A stretch of 11,509 nucleotides of DNA from an archaeon. Lineage in GTDB: Archaea > Asgardarchaeota > Hermodarchaeia > Hermodarchaeales > Hermodarchaeaceae. The position numbers were made by a program, and so were the translations under genes. The stretch's first letter is position 1. Each line of letters starts with the position of its first letter. Shown here piece after piece: positions 1 through 6,405 of the stretch. The stretch spans positions 1-11,509 of the forward strand of contig JABXGU010000229.1 in the NCBI GenBank assembly GCA_016550415.1. The letters are read 5' to 3'. The notes under the pieces are model-generated. The model saw only the letters and a list, made by a program, of their open reading frames with translations. It was not told where the DNA came from and ran no database searches.

Positions 1-692
1 AATGGACTGTCAAGGTAGTCGAGTGTTATGTTTCTGCTGAAAACATTCCATTGCTCTGAGGGACCATAGTCTGTATAAACGGTACGGTATGATGAATTGG
101 ACAAATTTTGAGTACCATTCAGCGTATAATAAATATTAAAATATGAACCCATATCGTAGGTTTGAATTTGGGCATAGAAGTAGTCGTTGGCTGGGTCCTC
201 GTTTTGGTCCAGATACCAGTCGAAGGTCAGTGACAGATTATCCATATCAGCATAAATGTTGTATTGGTACCAGTAGGCCCATGCATCCTGACCATGTGGA
301 GAGCGGCATTGCAAACCTCCGGATTGGCTGCCTTCATTAACTGGCCAAGGCGCCGATGCATACCAGTGATAAGTATCTCCATGAAACCAATTCCACCATT
401 TGTCGGGGAGGTATGGGGTACTCCATGATTCAAAGCTAGGATTACCAATTCGGTTGGAGATCCAATTGGCTGATCCCAGATCTGGACCAGGTGCAGACGG
501 GTTATTTCCCCTAGTAATTAGAGTGTTGATGTTGTTATGTTGAAATGATGGATTGTCGATGTTGAACCATGTCTGCGTTGGCAGGGCTATTGGTGTTGCT
601 GGAATAAAGGAGATAACTAGAATTGATAGAATTATTATTTTCCATGGTTTTGTTTTCAATTTACTCAATCCCTCGAATGTTTCTACCTTCAT
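1..692 (-). CDS. Secreted or surface protein with possible carbohydrate-binding-like domain (C-terminus beyond window edge)
   Basis: The reading frame is open from an ATG at 692 to the left edge (230 codons plus two bases) with no stop, so only the N-terminal part is present. Residues 13-36 form a signal peptide or membrane anchor: lysines (KLKTKPWK), then a hydrophobic stretch (IIILSILVISFIPATPIAL). The exported part is rich in W, Y, N and D. A segment starting NPSFESW at about residue 84, with repeated aromatic positions to about 160 (LSLTFDWYL), resembles the jelly-roll galactose- or carbohydrate-binding domains of extracellular proteins; this is pattern resemblance only. Several N-X-S/T sequons (around 192-222) suit an archaeal glycoprotein. 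A TTTATAT box lies 16-22 bases upstream and there is no clear ribosome binding site, which suggests a leaderless or nearly leaderless transcript. A TTG at codon 12, directly before the basic part of the signal, is an alternative start. The function is unknown. Confidence 0.75.
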   Translation of the reverse strand, partial: MKVETFEGLSKLKTKPWKIIILSILVISFIPATPIALPTQTWFNIDNPSFQHNNINTLITRGNNPSAPGPDLGSANWISNRIGNPSFESWSTPYLPDKWWNWFHGDTYHWYASAPWPVNEGSQSGGLQCRSPHGQDAWAYWYQYNIYADMDNLSLTFDWYLDQNEDPANDYFYAQIQTYDMGSYFNIYYTLNGTQNLSNSSYRTVYTDYGPSEQWNVFSRNITLDYLDSP

Positions 693-707
693 TATTGTCT
701 ATTTTTG

Positions 708-714
708 ATATAAA
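708..714 (-). promoter_or_regulatory. TATA-like box for the secreted-protein gene
   Basis: The minus strand reads TTTATAT, an archaeal TATA-like element centred about 19 bases upstream of the ATG at 692. Transcription about 25 bases downstream would start close to the start codon, which fits the missing Shine-Dalgarno sequence. Assigned by inspection only. Confidence 0.35.
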
Positions 715-844
715 TGTCTTAACTGATTCCTGAAGTGATAGAGTTTAGTCATACCCATATGAAACAGTGTGCCAATAGTATAATCTATTTCAGCCAAGTA
801 TTATGGAGAGAAATGAGAAGTGGAGTGGCTAAAAGCACCTATTC

Positions 845-852
845 TTTATAAT
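845..852 (+). promoter_or_regulatory. Candidate TATA box for the uracil-DNA glycosylase gene
   Basis: TTTATAAT lies in the 248-bp divergent gap between the secreted-protein gene and the glycosylase gene. It would place the transcript start near 875 and leave a leader of about 65 bases. Weaker AT-rich alternatives occur nearer the gene (TTTGTATAATATTT just downstream, and CTTTATCA near 898), so the true site is uncertain. Confidence 0.3.
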
Positions 853-940
853 GTGATTTGTATAATATTTGACTTTGAAAACTTGGTCTCAGATTCTCTT
901 TATCAATCCAGGAGATTTGGTTAGAAGATAGGGTGTATTA

Positions 941-1633
941 ATGCAAGAATCTAATCAAGCTTGGATAAAGCTACAGCGACGTATTATCCGGTGCAGGCGT
1001 TGCACTCGACTTGCTGTTTACATTCGCGAAGTTGCCAAGATTAAGGTTCGACGATATAAGAACCAAAAATATTGGGGAAAACCGATTCCTGGATTTGGTG
1101 ATGTGAACGCACGCCTACTCATTTTAGGCTTGGCTCCTGCTGCACATGGAGGGAATCGTACTGGTCGCATGTTTACTGGTGACAGTTCAGGCAACTGGTT
1201 GATTAAAGCGTTGTATGAGTCAGGGTTTGCAAATCAACCTGAAAGTGAATCTCGTGATGATGGTTTAGCATTGAGAGATGCATTCATTACAGCGCCAGTT
1301 CGTTGTGCGCCACCTGGAAACCGACCTTCAAGAGAGGAAATACAAAATTGCAGCCAACATCTCATAGCAGAGCGGCATTTACTTCCCAACATCCAAGTTG
1401 TGCTAGCTTTGGGACGAATTGCTTTTGATGTCTGTCTCCGATATCTATACCCCCATGTAAAGCCAAAGCTCAAATTTAATCACGGAGCAGAGTATTACTT
1501 TCAGGGACTACCATTGTTGGTAGTTTCCTTTCATCCAAGCAGACAAAACACGCAAACAGGACGGCTAAGCTGGGAGTCTTGGATAAAGGTTTTCCAACGT
1601 ATCACTATGCATCTTGAAAAAAATCCAAGATGA
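941..1633 (+). CDS. Family 5 (UDGb-type) Fe-S uracil-DNA glycosylase
   Basis: A 230-residue DNA-repair enzyme expected to remove uracil, and in family 5 other deaminated bases, from DNA in the first step of base excision repair. The uracil-binding motif is GLAPAAHGGNRTGRMFTGD at residues 63-81. It has Ala where families 1 and 4 have a catalytic Asp/Asn, which is the family 5 hallmark. The second catalytic motif is SFHPSRQNTQTGRL at 196-209. Four cysteines suit a 4Fe-4S cluster: C18 and C21 (CRRC), C122 (APVRCAPPGNRP) and C137. C165 is extra. Length is typical for thermophilic bacterial and archaeal UDGb enzymes. The start is supported by GGGTG five bases upstream of ATG, and the Fe-S CxxC lies at the usual distance from it. 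The gene converges on the TPR gene with a gap of about 35 bp, and no repair genes lie beside it. A family 4 enzyme is the alternative but fits motif A poorly. Confidence 0.93.
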   Translation: MQESNQAWIKLQRRIIRCRRCTRLAVYIREVAKIKVRRYKNQKYWGKPIPGFGDVNARLLILGLAPAAHGGNRTGRMFTGDSSGNWLIKALYESGFANQPESESRDDGLALRDAFITAPVRCAPPGNRPSREEIQNCSQHLIAERHLLPNIQVVLALGRIAFDVCLRYLYPHVKPKLKFNHGAEYYFQGLPLLVVSFHPSRQNTQTGRLSWESWIKVFQRITMHLEKNPR

Positions 1634-1668
1634 TAGAAAAGGTAAGATGCGAATAAAGAGTTAACAGG

Positions 1669-3735
1669 TTATTGACTTTTATCTGACTGGGCTAAGTCTG
1701 ATAGTTTGTCACAACCCAATACCAGTAGACTCTCAAGGAACGTATACCATGTTCCTCTGCAAATTGGTATTGAGCTATCGAGGGTACAAATTGGTGAATC
1801 CTCTGGGGTCGCCGGCATCTTATAATATTTGCAGGGTTTATCAAGTGAGAAATCTGGACGGTCAAGCATTTCTTGAACAATAGGTCCTGTCATTTGGATA
1901 TCGCCTGTCTCGAGTTTCATTTTGGTGACATCTGCTAATACTCTGGCAAGTGACTGGGGCCAGTTGAGGAGGCGATATTGATGATATGCAGCAACATAGT
2001 GTTGTTCTGCTTGACGAAGTAGGTCAGGTTTGGGATCTAATGAAGCTAGGGTTTCCAAAGCAGATGCCAAACGCAAATGAGCAAGTCCCAAATCCTTGTG
2101 AGTGGTGATGTGTTCTGCACTTTTCACAGCTCTACGAAGGTTCTTTATTGACTCGTTCAAGTAACTCCTTTTTGTTTCAATGTCTTGCGATATTGTAGCA
2201 AGATCCAACTGGGATTCGCCAAGGCAAAGTAGGGCTTCGGTTAGGAAGAGTACCTCTCCAATTTCAGCAAGAAGACTGGCAGCTTTTTCACCCCAACGAA
2301 CAGCTTCAGTTAATAGTTCCTTACTCTCATTTTCATCGGATAATTTAGCTAGCCCTCTTGTAAATTCACAGCGAACTGAACTGACTTGACCAGTTACAAA
2401 GGGGTTATAGATGCCAGGAATGGAGATTTTTTCAACTTGATCACAGACATCTAATCCTTCTCGTATGTATTTCATAGTCAGTTTCTTATTGCCTAGACGC
2501 TCTGCAACCTCCATTAAATCGCAGAATGTTGCAGCCAGGTTTCCATATATCACCATGATTGTTTGGCCCCCTCGACCGTATTTGGGGGCTAGTGCAGATT
2601 CTAGGGCTTTCCTAAAATATTCTGCACATTTTAGTAGAACCTTCTCCCTTGCGGCTGCATCATCTTCTGGAATGAGATATTCCTTTTCACCATATGCTGA
2701 TGCTAGATTATTGTATACTGTGGGTGCAACAACATAGTATTCGTTAGTTCCATTCCATAAGGCAATGCTTTGATTAGCCGACTCAAGACTTTCTGAGATA
2801 AGTCGTTCTTTTTCACTTATGTCTGAGGTGAATTCGATGAGAAGGGAGAGATTTACACATTGTCGCAGATAATCATTTGCCAGTAACTTTGTTATTCCAA
2901 CCGTTTTATGAAATTTTATAGCGTTCTGCAAACTCTCTAGAGCATCATTGAGAAGTCTAATTCGTTGGTCTTGATCGGATTCATGGGAGCTTAGTACAAG
3001 ATAATTGATTGCAAATGCAGAATGATAATTGCCTACAAGGTTCGTATCAATTTTTTCGAATCTTTCAATTTCAACGGATGCGTCAGAAAGGAAATTTTGC
3101 CCCTCCCGTAGTAGAGAAAGAATATCCTTTTTTTCTTCAAATAGTCTACAACGTGTAACAGCATATTCAGCTGCAACAATTAATAGATTGGTCTTATGGC
3201 GCAAACTGGGATCTTTAGGAGATTCTTTTACCCGAGACTCAGCTTCAGTCCACCATTCGTCCAAGATGTGAATGTGTTCTTGTTGCTTCTCCATAATCTT
3301 GAAATGTGCAATTGCTGCCAATCCCCAATCACAAAGAGTATCAAGTTTCACATTTAGATTATCACCTGAAGAGGGGAACTGGAGAAATGCTTCTCTCCAA
3401 TTTTGTTCAGCTTTCCCTAGGAGGGCCCTTCTAAGTTCAAGTTCACGGACTTGTTCTGATGCAAAGAAGTGAGTTTTTCCCGTCCATCTTTTATTGAAAG
3501 CGTCACCAACAGTTGTACCTAAACGTTTGAAGGCGTCAGCAGCCAACTTACTTGCTTTCTCTGCATCTGCATAGGCTTTGCAAGAACTGCTGAATTCTCG
3601 AGCTATTCCGCCCATAACAGCTGCTGCATCCGCAGCTTTAGCAAACAAATGTCCTGCTTGTTCAAAGTTACCAGCATTAAAAGATGCTTTCCCCCGTTTT
3701 ATGAACTCCGACACTGAACTCGTATGGGCACACAT
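1669..3735 (-). CDS. Large TPR-like helical repeat protein with C-terminal cysteines
   Basis: A 688-residue soluble, almost entirely helical protein with no signal peptide or membrane segment. The first repeat (residues about 9-41, FIKRGKASFNAGNFEQAGHL) matches the TPR pattern of small residues and paired helices. Further TPR-like helix pairs continue to about residue 610, each with an A/L-rich first helix and a second helix ending in a pattern such as YFRKALESA or NLRRAVKSAE. I count about eight to ten, some irregular. Such arrays usually bind protein partners, so a scaffold or adaptor role is inferred. The last 55 residues differ: C635, C650, C659 and C675 flank aromatic residues and may bind a metal. 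The ATG at 3735 has AGGG six bases upstream. The N-terminal part distantly recalls alpha-SNAP-type repeats, but no motif proves this. The upstream gene on the same strand is 250 bp away, so separate transcription is likely. No enzymatic domain is visible and the cellular role is unknown. Confidence 0.85.
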   Translation of the reverse strand: MCAHTSSVSEFIKRGKASFNAGNFEQAGHLFAKAADAAAVMGGIAREFSSSCKAYADAEKASKLAADAFKRLGTTVGDAFNKRWTGKTHFFASEQVRELELRRALLGKAEQNWREAFLQFPSSGDNLNVKLDTLCDWGLAAIAHFKIMEKQQEHIHILDEWWTEAESRVKESPKDPSLRHKTNLLIVAAEYAVTRCRLFEEKKDILSLLREGQNFLSDASVEIERFEKIDTNLVGNYHSAFAINYLVLSSHESDQDQRIRLLNDALESLQNAIKFHKTVGITKLLANDYLRQCVNLSLLIEFTSDISEKERLISESLESANQSIALWNGTNEYYVVAPTVYNNLASAYGEKEYLIPEDDAAAREKVLLKCAEYFRKALESALAPKYGRGGQTIMVIYGNLAATFCDLMEVAERLGNKKLTMKYIREGLDVCDQVEKISIPGIYNPFVTGQVSSVRCEFTRGLAKLSDENESKELLTEAVRWGEKAASLLAEIGEVLFLTEALLCLGESQLDLATISQDIETKRSYLNESIKNLRRAVKSAEHITTHKDLGLAHLRLASALETLASLDPKPDLLRQAEQHYVAAYHQYRLLNWPQSLARVLADVTKMKLETGDIQMTGPIVQEMLDRPDFSLDKPCKYYKMPATPEDSPICTLDSSIPICRGTWYTFLESLLVLGCDKLSDLAQSDKSQ

Positions 3736-3875
3736 TAAATTCCCTTCTATTCAACGCATAAACGCACATTATGTGTTAAAGCGATAAGTCTTTTTGATTC
3801 TTGAATGATATTCTAAGGGTAAGTAGATTATGCTTCTTAATATCTTTGATGTCACTAGGATTCTAACTTCTCAGC

Positions 3876-3885
3876 ATTTTATATG
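3876..3885 (-). promoter_or_regulatory. Candidate TATA box for the TPR gene
   Basis: The minus strand reads CATATAAAAT in the 250-bp gap upstream of the TPR gene. A start about 25 bases downstream would leave a leader of about 120 bases, which is long, so a weaker TTTATGC near 3756-3762 could be used instead. Low-confidence assignment by eye. Confidence 0.25.
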
Positions 3886-3903
3886 GCATTTCATTTACAA
3901 ATC

Positions 3904-3932
3904 TTGAAATAAATAACAAAGTTAGCTTCGTT
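3904..3932 (-). terminator. Terminator-like hairpin after the longin/zinc-ribbon gene
   Basis: About 50 bases past the stop of the 3986-4903 gene, the minus-strand RNA can fold AACGAAG-CUAA-CUUUGUU: a 7-bp stem with one G-U pair and a 4-base loop. A U-rich stretch (AUUUAUUUC) follows directly. Archaeal termination relies mainly on U-rich tracts, so the U-rich segment may be the active part. The position supports separate transcription of the TPR gene. Confidence 0.4.
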
Positions 3933-3985
3933 GAAAATGGAATATGGTTCAAGAATAGCTCTCAATTATTTTGGATAAAGCCATT

Positions 3986-4903
3986 CTAAGATGTGTCTTT
4001 TGCTGAGCTAAAACAATAGATTGAACGATATTTTGCTTGTTTAGGAAGAAAGGTTTCCTTGCATTGTAGACAGCCCATCATATATTCAGGTATCTGTGGA
4101 TAGCTACCGCAGGTAACACAGTGAAATATTGTGCCAAGGTTCCGATAAGTATCTGGTTTTAGGGAAATCTTGCAATTTGGGCAAACCATCCCTTCAGAAG
4201 AAGAGAATTCATTAATAAAGCCTGTATAGTCGCAAACGAAATGTTCTAGACCTATTCCAGATTCTAGGGTTGATAGACCACACTTTGGACAAATAGCGTG
4301 CAGGACAATACCGTGTGCACCACAGCGTGGGCAATTTGCAATATTCCCACAGATTCGCCCCTTAAGTAGTCCTGCATTCATCATTGAGGTTAGTAGTTCA
4401 CTTGTTTCTTTAGGAGATTTTCCAGTGAATTTTTCAGCATCTGGATATCTGTACCCGTCGTCCGCTGACCAAATAGGCCTAATTGGTTCCTGTGAATTGC
4501 TTACAAGCTTCATTATTTCCTGTACTTCAGGAAGTGACAGTATTTTTTCGCGATCCTGCTTACCTGTTTGTTGCACGATCAGGTCATATATTTCTGTAAG
4601 TATTTCTGGATTAATGTCATTTTTTGAAGCTAGATTTTGGATTATCTTTGCCATTGGAGCTTCGAATGTGCTTGAATGTTCCTCCGGTGATAGAAGAAGA
4701 GCGAAGAGGTTAGGTGGTAATACATAGGTAGCCCATGTTCGATCTTTAACTGTTATCGCTGAATATCCTTCATTGACTAGTGTCCTAGTTGTAAAAAGGA
4801 CCATTGTTTCATCAGAATCTAGCCTAAGATCGGGTGGAATGGAGAATTTATAGATTGGTCCCATTTTGGCATCAAATTCAAGTAAAACTATACCCACGGG
4901 CAT
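3986..4903 (-). CDS. Longin-like domain fused to TackOD1-like multi-zinc-ribbon domain
   Basis: A 305-residue soluble protein in two parts. Residues 1-90 (starting MPVGIVLLEFDAKMGPIYKF) look like a longin or profilin-like fold: a short strand, a GP turn, then alternating strands and helices. Such domains in eukaryotes and Asgard archaea bind small GTPases or act in trafficking. After a helical linker (about 92-180), residues 185-281 hold five CxxC pairs (C191/C194, C205/C208, C241/C244, C262/C265, C278/C281) plus H221 and C224. The order 'LEHFVCDYTGF...F...CPNC...L...C..C...P...C..C' resembles the archaeal TackOD1 output domain described from signal-transduction proteins. An adaptor or signalling role is inferred; no receiver or kinase domain is present. 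The start has GAGGCGG five bases upstream of ATG. The gene is divergent from the oxidoreductase gene, with 202 bp between them. A generic multi-zinc-ribbon protein with an unrelated N-terminal domain is the alternative. Confidence 0.8.
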   Translation of the reverse strand: MPVGIVLLEFDAKMGPIYKFSIPPDLRLDSDETMVLFTTRTLVNEGYSAITVKDRTWATYVLPPNLFALLLSPEEHSSTFEAPMAKIIQNLASKNDINPEILTEIYDLIVQQTGKQDREKILSLPEVQEIMKLVSNSQEPIRPIWSADDGYRYPDAEKFTGKSPKETSELLTSMMNAGLLKGRICGNIANCPRCGAHGIVLHAICPKCGLSTLESGIGLEHFVCDYTGFINEFSSSEGMVCPNCKISLKPDTYRNLGTIFHCVTCGSYPQIPEYMMGCLQCKETFLPKQAKYRSIYCFSSAKDTS

Positions 4904-4942
4904 ATATTCCGCCTCTCAGGCTCCATTAGTTCTTGATACCCC

Positions 4943-4965
4943 GACTACTTGATATTCTAGTAGTC
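4943..4965. promoter_or_regulatory. Inverted repeat in the divergent promoter region
   Basis: Perfect 7-bp arms (GACTACT at 4943-4949 and AGTAGTC at 4959-4965) surround a 9-base spacer, 40-60 bases upstream of the longin/zinc-ribbon start. A TATA-like box (TATAAAT on the minus strand, about 4983-4989) would place that gene's transcript start near this repeat. An operator is possible, but the arms are short. Confidence 0.3.
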
Positions 4966-5105
4966 ATCTAGAAGAAGACGATTTATACATTTCAATCTTT
5001 TCATGCATTATCCTATTTATTTTCTGAATTTTTCAAGGGTATTTCCCATTTATGGTACGTCAAGTACGACAGAGCTAAATAACAGTCATAGGTATTCGAT
5101 GGGTC

Positions 5106-6320
5106 ATGGCTCGAATCACAGTTCTTGGAGGTTGTGGGACAGTTGGAAGTGTGGCTGTCAGAACATTAGTGGACCTTAACGATTTTTCTGAAATAGTAAT
5201 TGGAGACATAGACCTACCTAAAGCGGATAGGATTGTGAAAGAGCTTGGAACTGACCGACTGTCAGCAAAGAAAGTAGATGCTCTTAATCCAAGGAGTATA
5301 AGAGAAGCTATCAAAGGCTCTGATGTCATATTGAATTGTATTGGTCCATTCTACAAATTTGGTCCTCCAATAGTAAAAGCAGCCATTGAAGCGAGAATCA
5401 ACTATGTGGATATTTGTGATGATGTTGATGCTACCCAGGCTATCCTCAAAATGCATAACCAAGCAAAGATTGCAAATGTATCAGCATGTATTGGAATGGG
5501 CAGCTCACCCGGTGTAACAAACTTACTAGCCAAGTTCTGTGCAGATCAATTACTTGAGAAGGTTGATGCAATAGATATTATGCATTGCCATGGCGGAGAA
5601 GAGACTGAGGGTCCAGGTGTTATTGCTCATAGGATACATTCCATGTGCTCAGAGATTCCCATGTTTCTTGACGGAAAATATAAGGTAGTAAAATTCTTCG
5701 AGAAAGAAGGAATTGCTCTGCAGGAGGATGTTGGATTTCATTTAATAGGTAAGCATCGGGTGTATCCCTATCCACATCCAGAGACTATTACTCTGCCTAA
5801 GTACATTCCCTGCCAGCGTGTAACGAATAAGGGTACAGTTATTCCAGATGAATATTTTCAACTTATAATTGACATTGTGGAATTGGGAATGGTTGATGAA
5901 GAACCCTTGGAAGTAAAAGGGGTAAATATAGCACCCTTTGATTTTGTCATAGCCTATATTATTCAGCAGCGCGAAAAAATTCTGAGGGAAACCTCCTTTG
6001 GAGAGCAACGAGGATGTATAAGAACTGTCGTCTCTGGCAAAAGAAAAGGGAAAAACCAGATGTATGTATTCTCCTTGGCATCAAGGGGTCAAGCAATGGG
6101 AGAAGGAACAGGAATCCCAGCTGCATTTGGCGCAACACTGATGGAGAGAGGAAAAATCAAAGAAAAGGGTGTTTTGCCTCCAGAAGCTTGTATCAATCCG
6201 CTAGATTTTCTGAGTATTATGCAGGAATACCTTAAGTTGGAAAAGATAAGTGGAAAGGGCTCCCCATTGCTTATAGAATCCATTGATGCAGAAGGCAAGA
6301 TTGAACATTTATCTCTTTAG
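5106..6320 (+). CDS. Saccharopine dehydrogenase-family NAD(P)-dependent oxidoreductase
   Basis: A 404-residue soluble enzyme of the saccharopine dehydrogenase / lysine 6-dehydrogenase superfamily, which uses NAD(P)H on amino acid-derived substrates. The N-terminus is a Rossmann fold: strand ITVLG, glycine loop GGCGTVGS (8-15) and acidic D34/D36 at the end of strand 2, which favours NAD over NADP. Family signatures follow: ILNCIGPF (75-82), YVDICDD (100-106), GMGSSPGVTNLLA (130-142), and near the C-terminus GTGIPAAFGATLMERG with GVLPPEA (334-361). The length is normal for single-domain archaeal members. The ATG at 5106 places the glycine loop correctly; the ribosome binding site is weak (GGGTC directly before ATG), so a leaderless start is possible. 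No lysine biosynthesis genes are adjacent, so the substrate cannot be named. A sugar kinase follows after 85 bp, without an obvious shared pathway. Confidence 0.88.
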   Translation: MARITVLGGCGTVGSVAVRTLVDLNDFSEIVIGDIDLPKADRIVKELGTDRLSAKKVDALNPRSIREAIKGSDVILNCIGPFYKFGPPIVKAAIEARINYVDICDDVDATQAILKMHNQAKIANVSACIGMGSSPGVTNLLAKFCADQLLEKVDAIDIMHCHGGEETEGPGVIAHRIHSMCSEIPMFLDGKYKVVKFFEKEGIALQEDVGFHLIGKHRVYPYPHPETITLPKYIPCQRVTNKGTVIPDEYFQLIIDIVELGMVDEEPLEVKGVNIAPFDFVIAYIIQQREKILRETSFGEQRGCIRTVVSGKRKGKNQMYVFSLASRGQAMGEGTGIPAAFGATLMERGKIKEKGVLPPEACINPLDFLSIMQEYLKLEKISGKGSPLLIESIDAEGKIEHLSL

Positions 6321-6355
6321 AGAAATGATTGGGTGCTCCCAAAGCTTATTTCAGT

Positions 6356-6377
6356 AACAATGTAAATTTACATTGTT
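6356..6377. promoter_or_regulatory. Perfect 22-bp palindrome, likely operator of the FGGY kinase gene
   Basis: The left half AACAATGTAAA is followed directly by its exact reverse complement, giving a gapless 22-bp palindrome. It ends 28 bases before the kinase ATG and 11 bases before its ribosome binding site. A TATA-like AAAGCTTATTTC at 6341-6352 would put the transcript start inside it, the usual place for a dimeric repressor site. A role as a terminator of the preceding gene is less likely, since a loop-free AT-rich stem makes a poor hairpin. No second copy was found in this window. Confidence 0.6.
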
Positions 6378-6405
6378 TTAGTATGTTTGAGGAGCTGCAA
6401 CCATA

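Noticed and set aside
227..448. 73-residue minus-strand reading frame
   Set aside because: It lies inside the secreted-protein gene on the same strand in another frame and has no ribosome binding site or recognisable domain.
1692..1880. 62-residue minus-strand reading frame overlapping the TPR gene end
   Set aside because: It is an out-of-frame shadow of the TPR coding sequence with no independent start signal. The cysteine-bearing tail belongs to the in-frame TPR product.
5045..5075. GTACG repeated twice (GGTACGTCAAGTACGAC) upstream of the oxidoreductase
   Set aside because: The repeat is only five bases long with two copies, well within chance for this sequence length.
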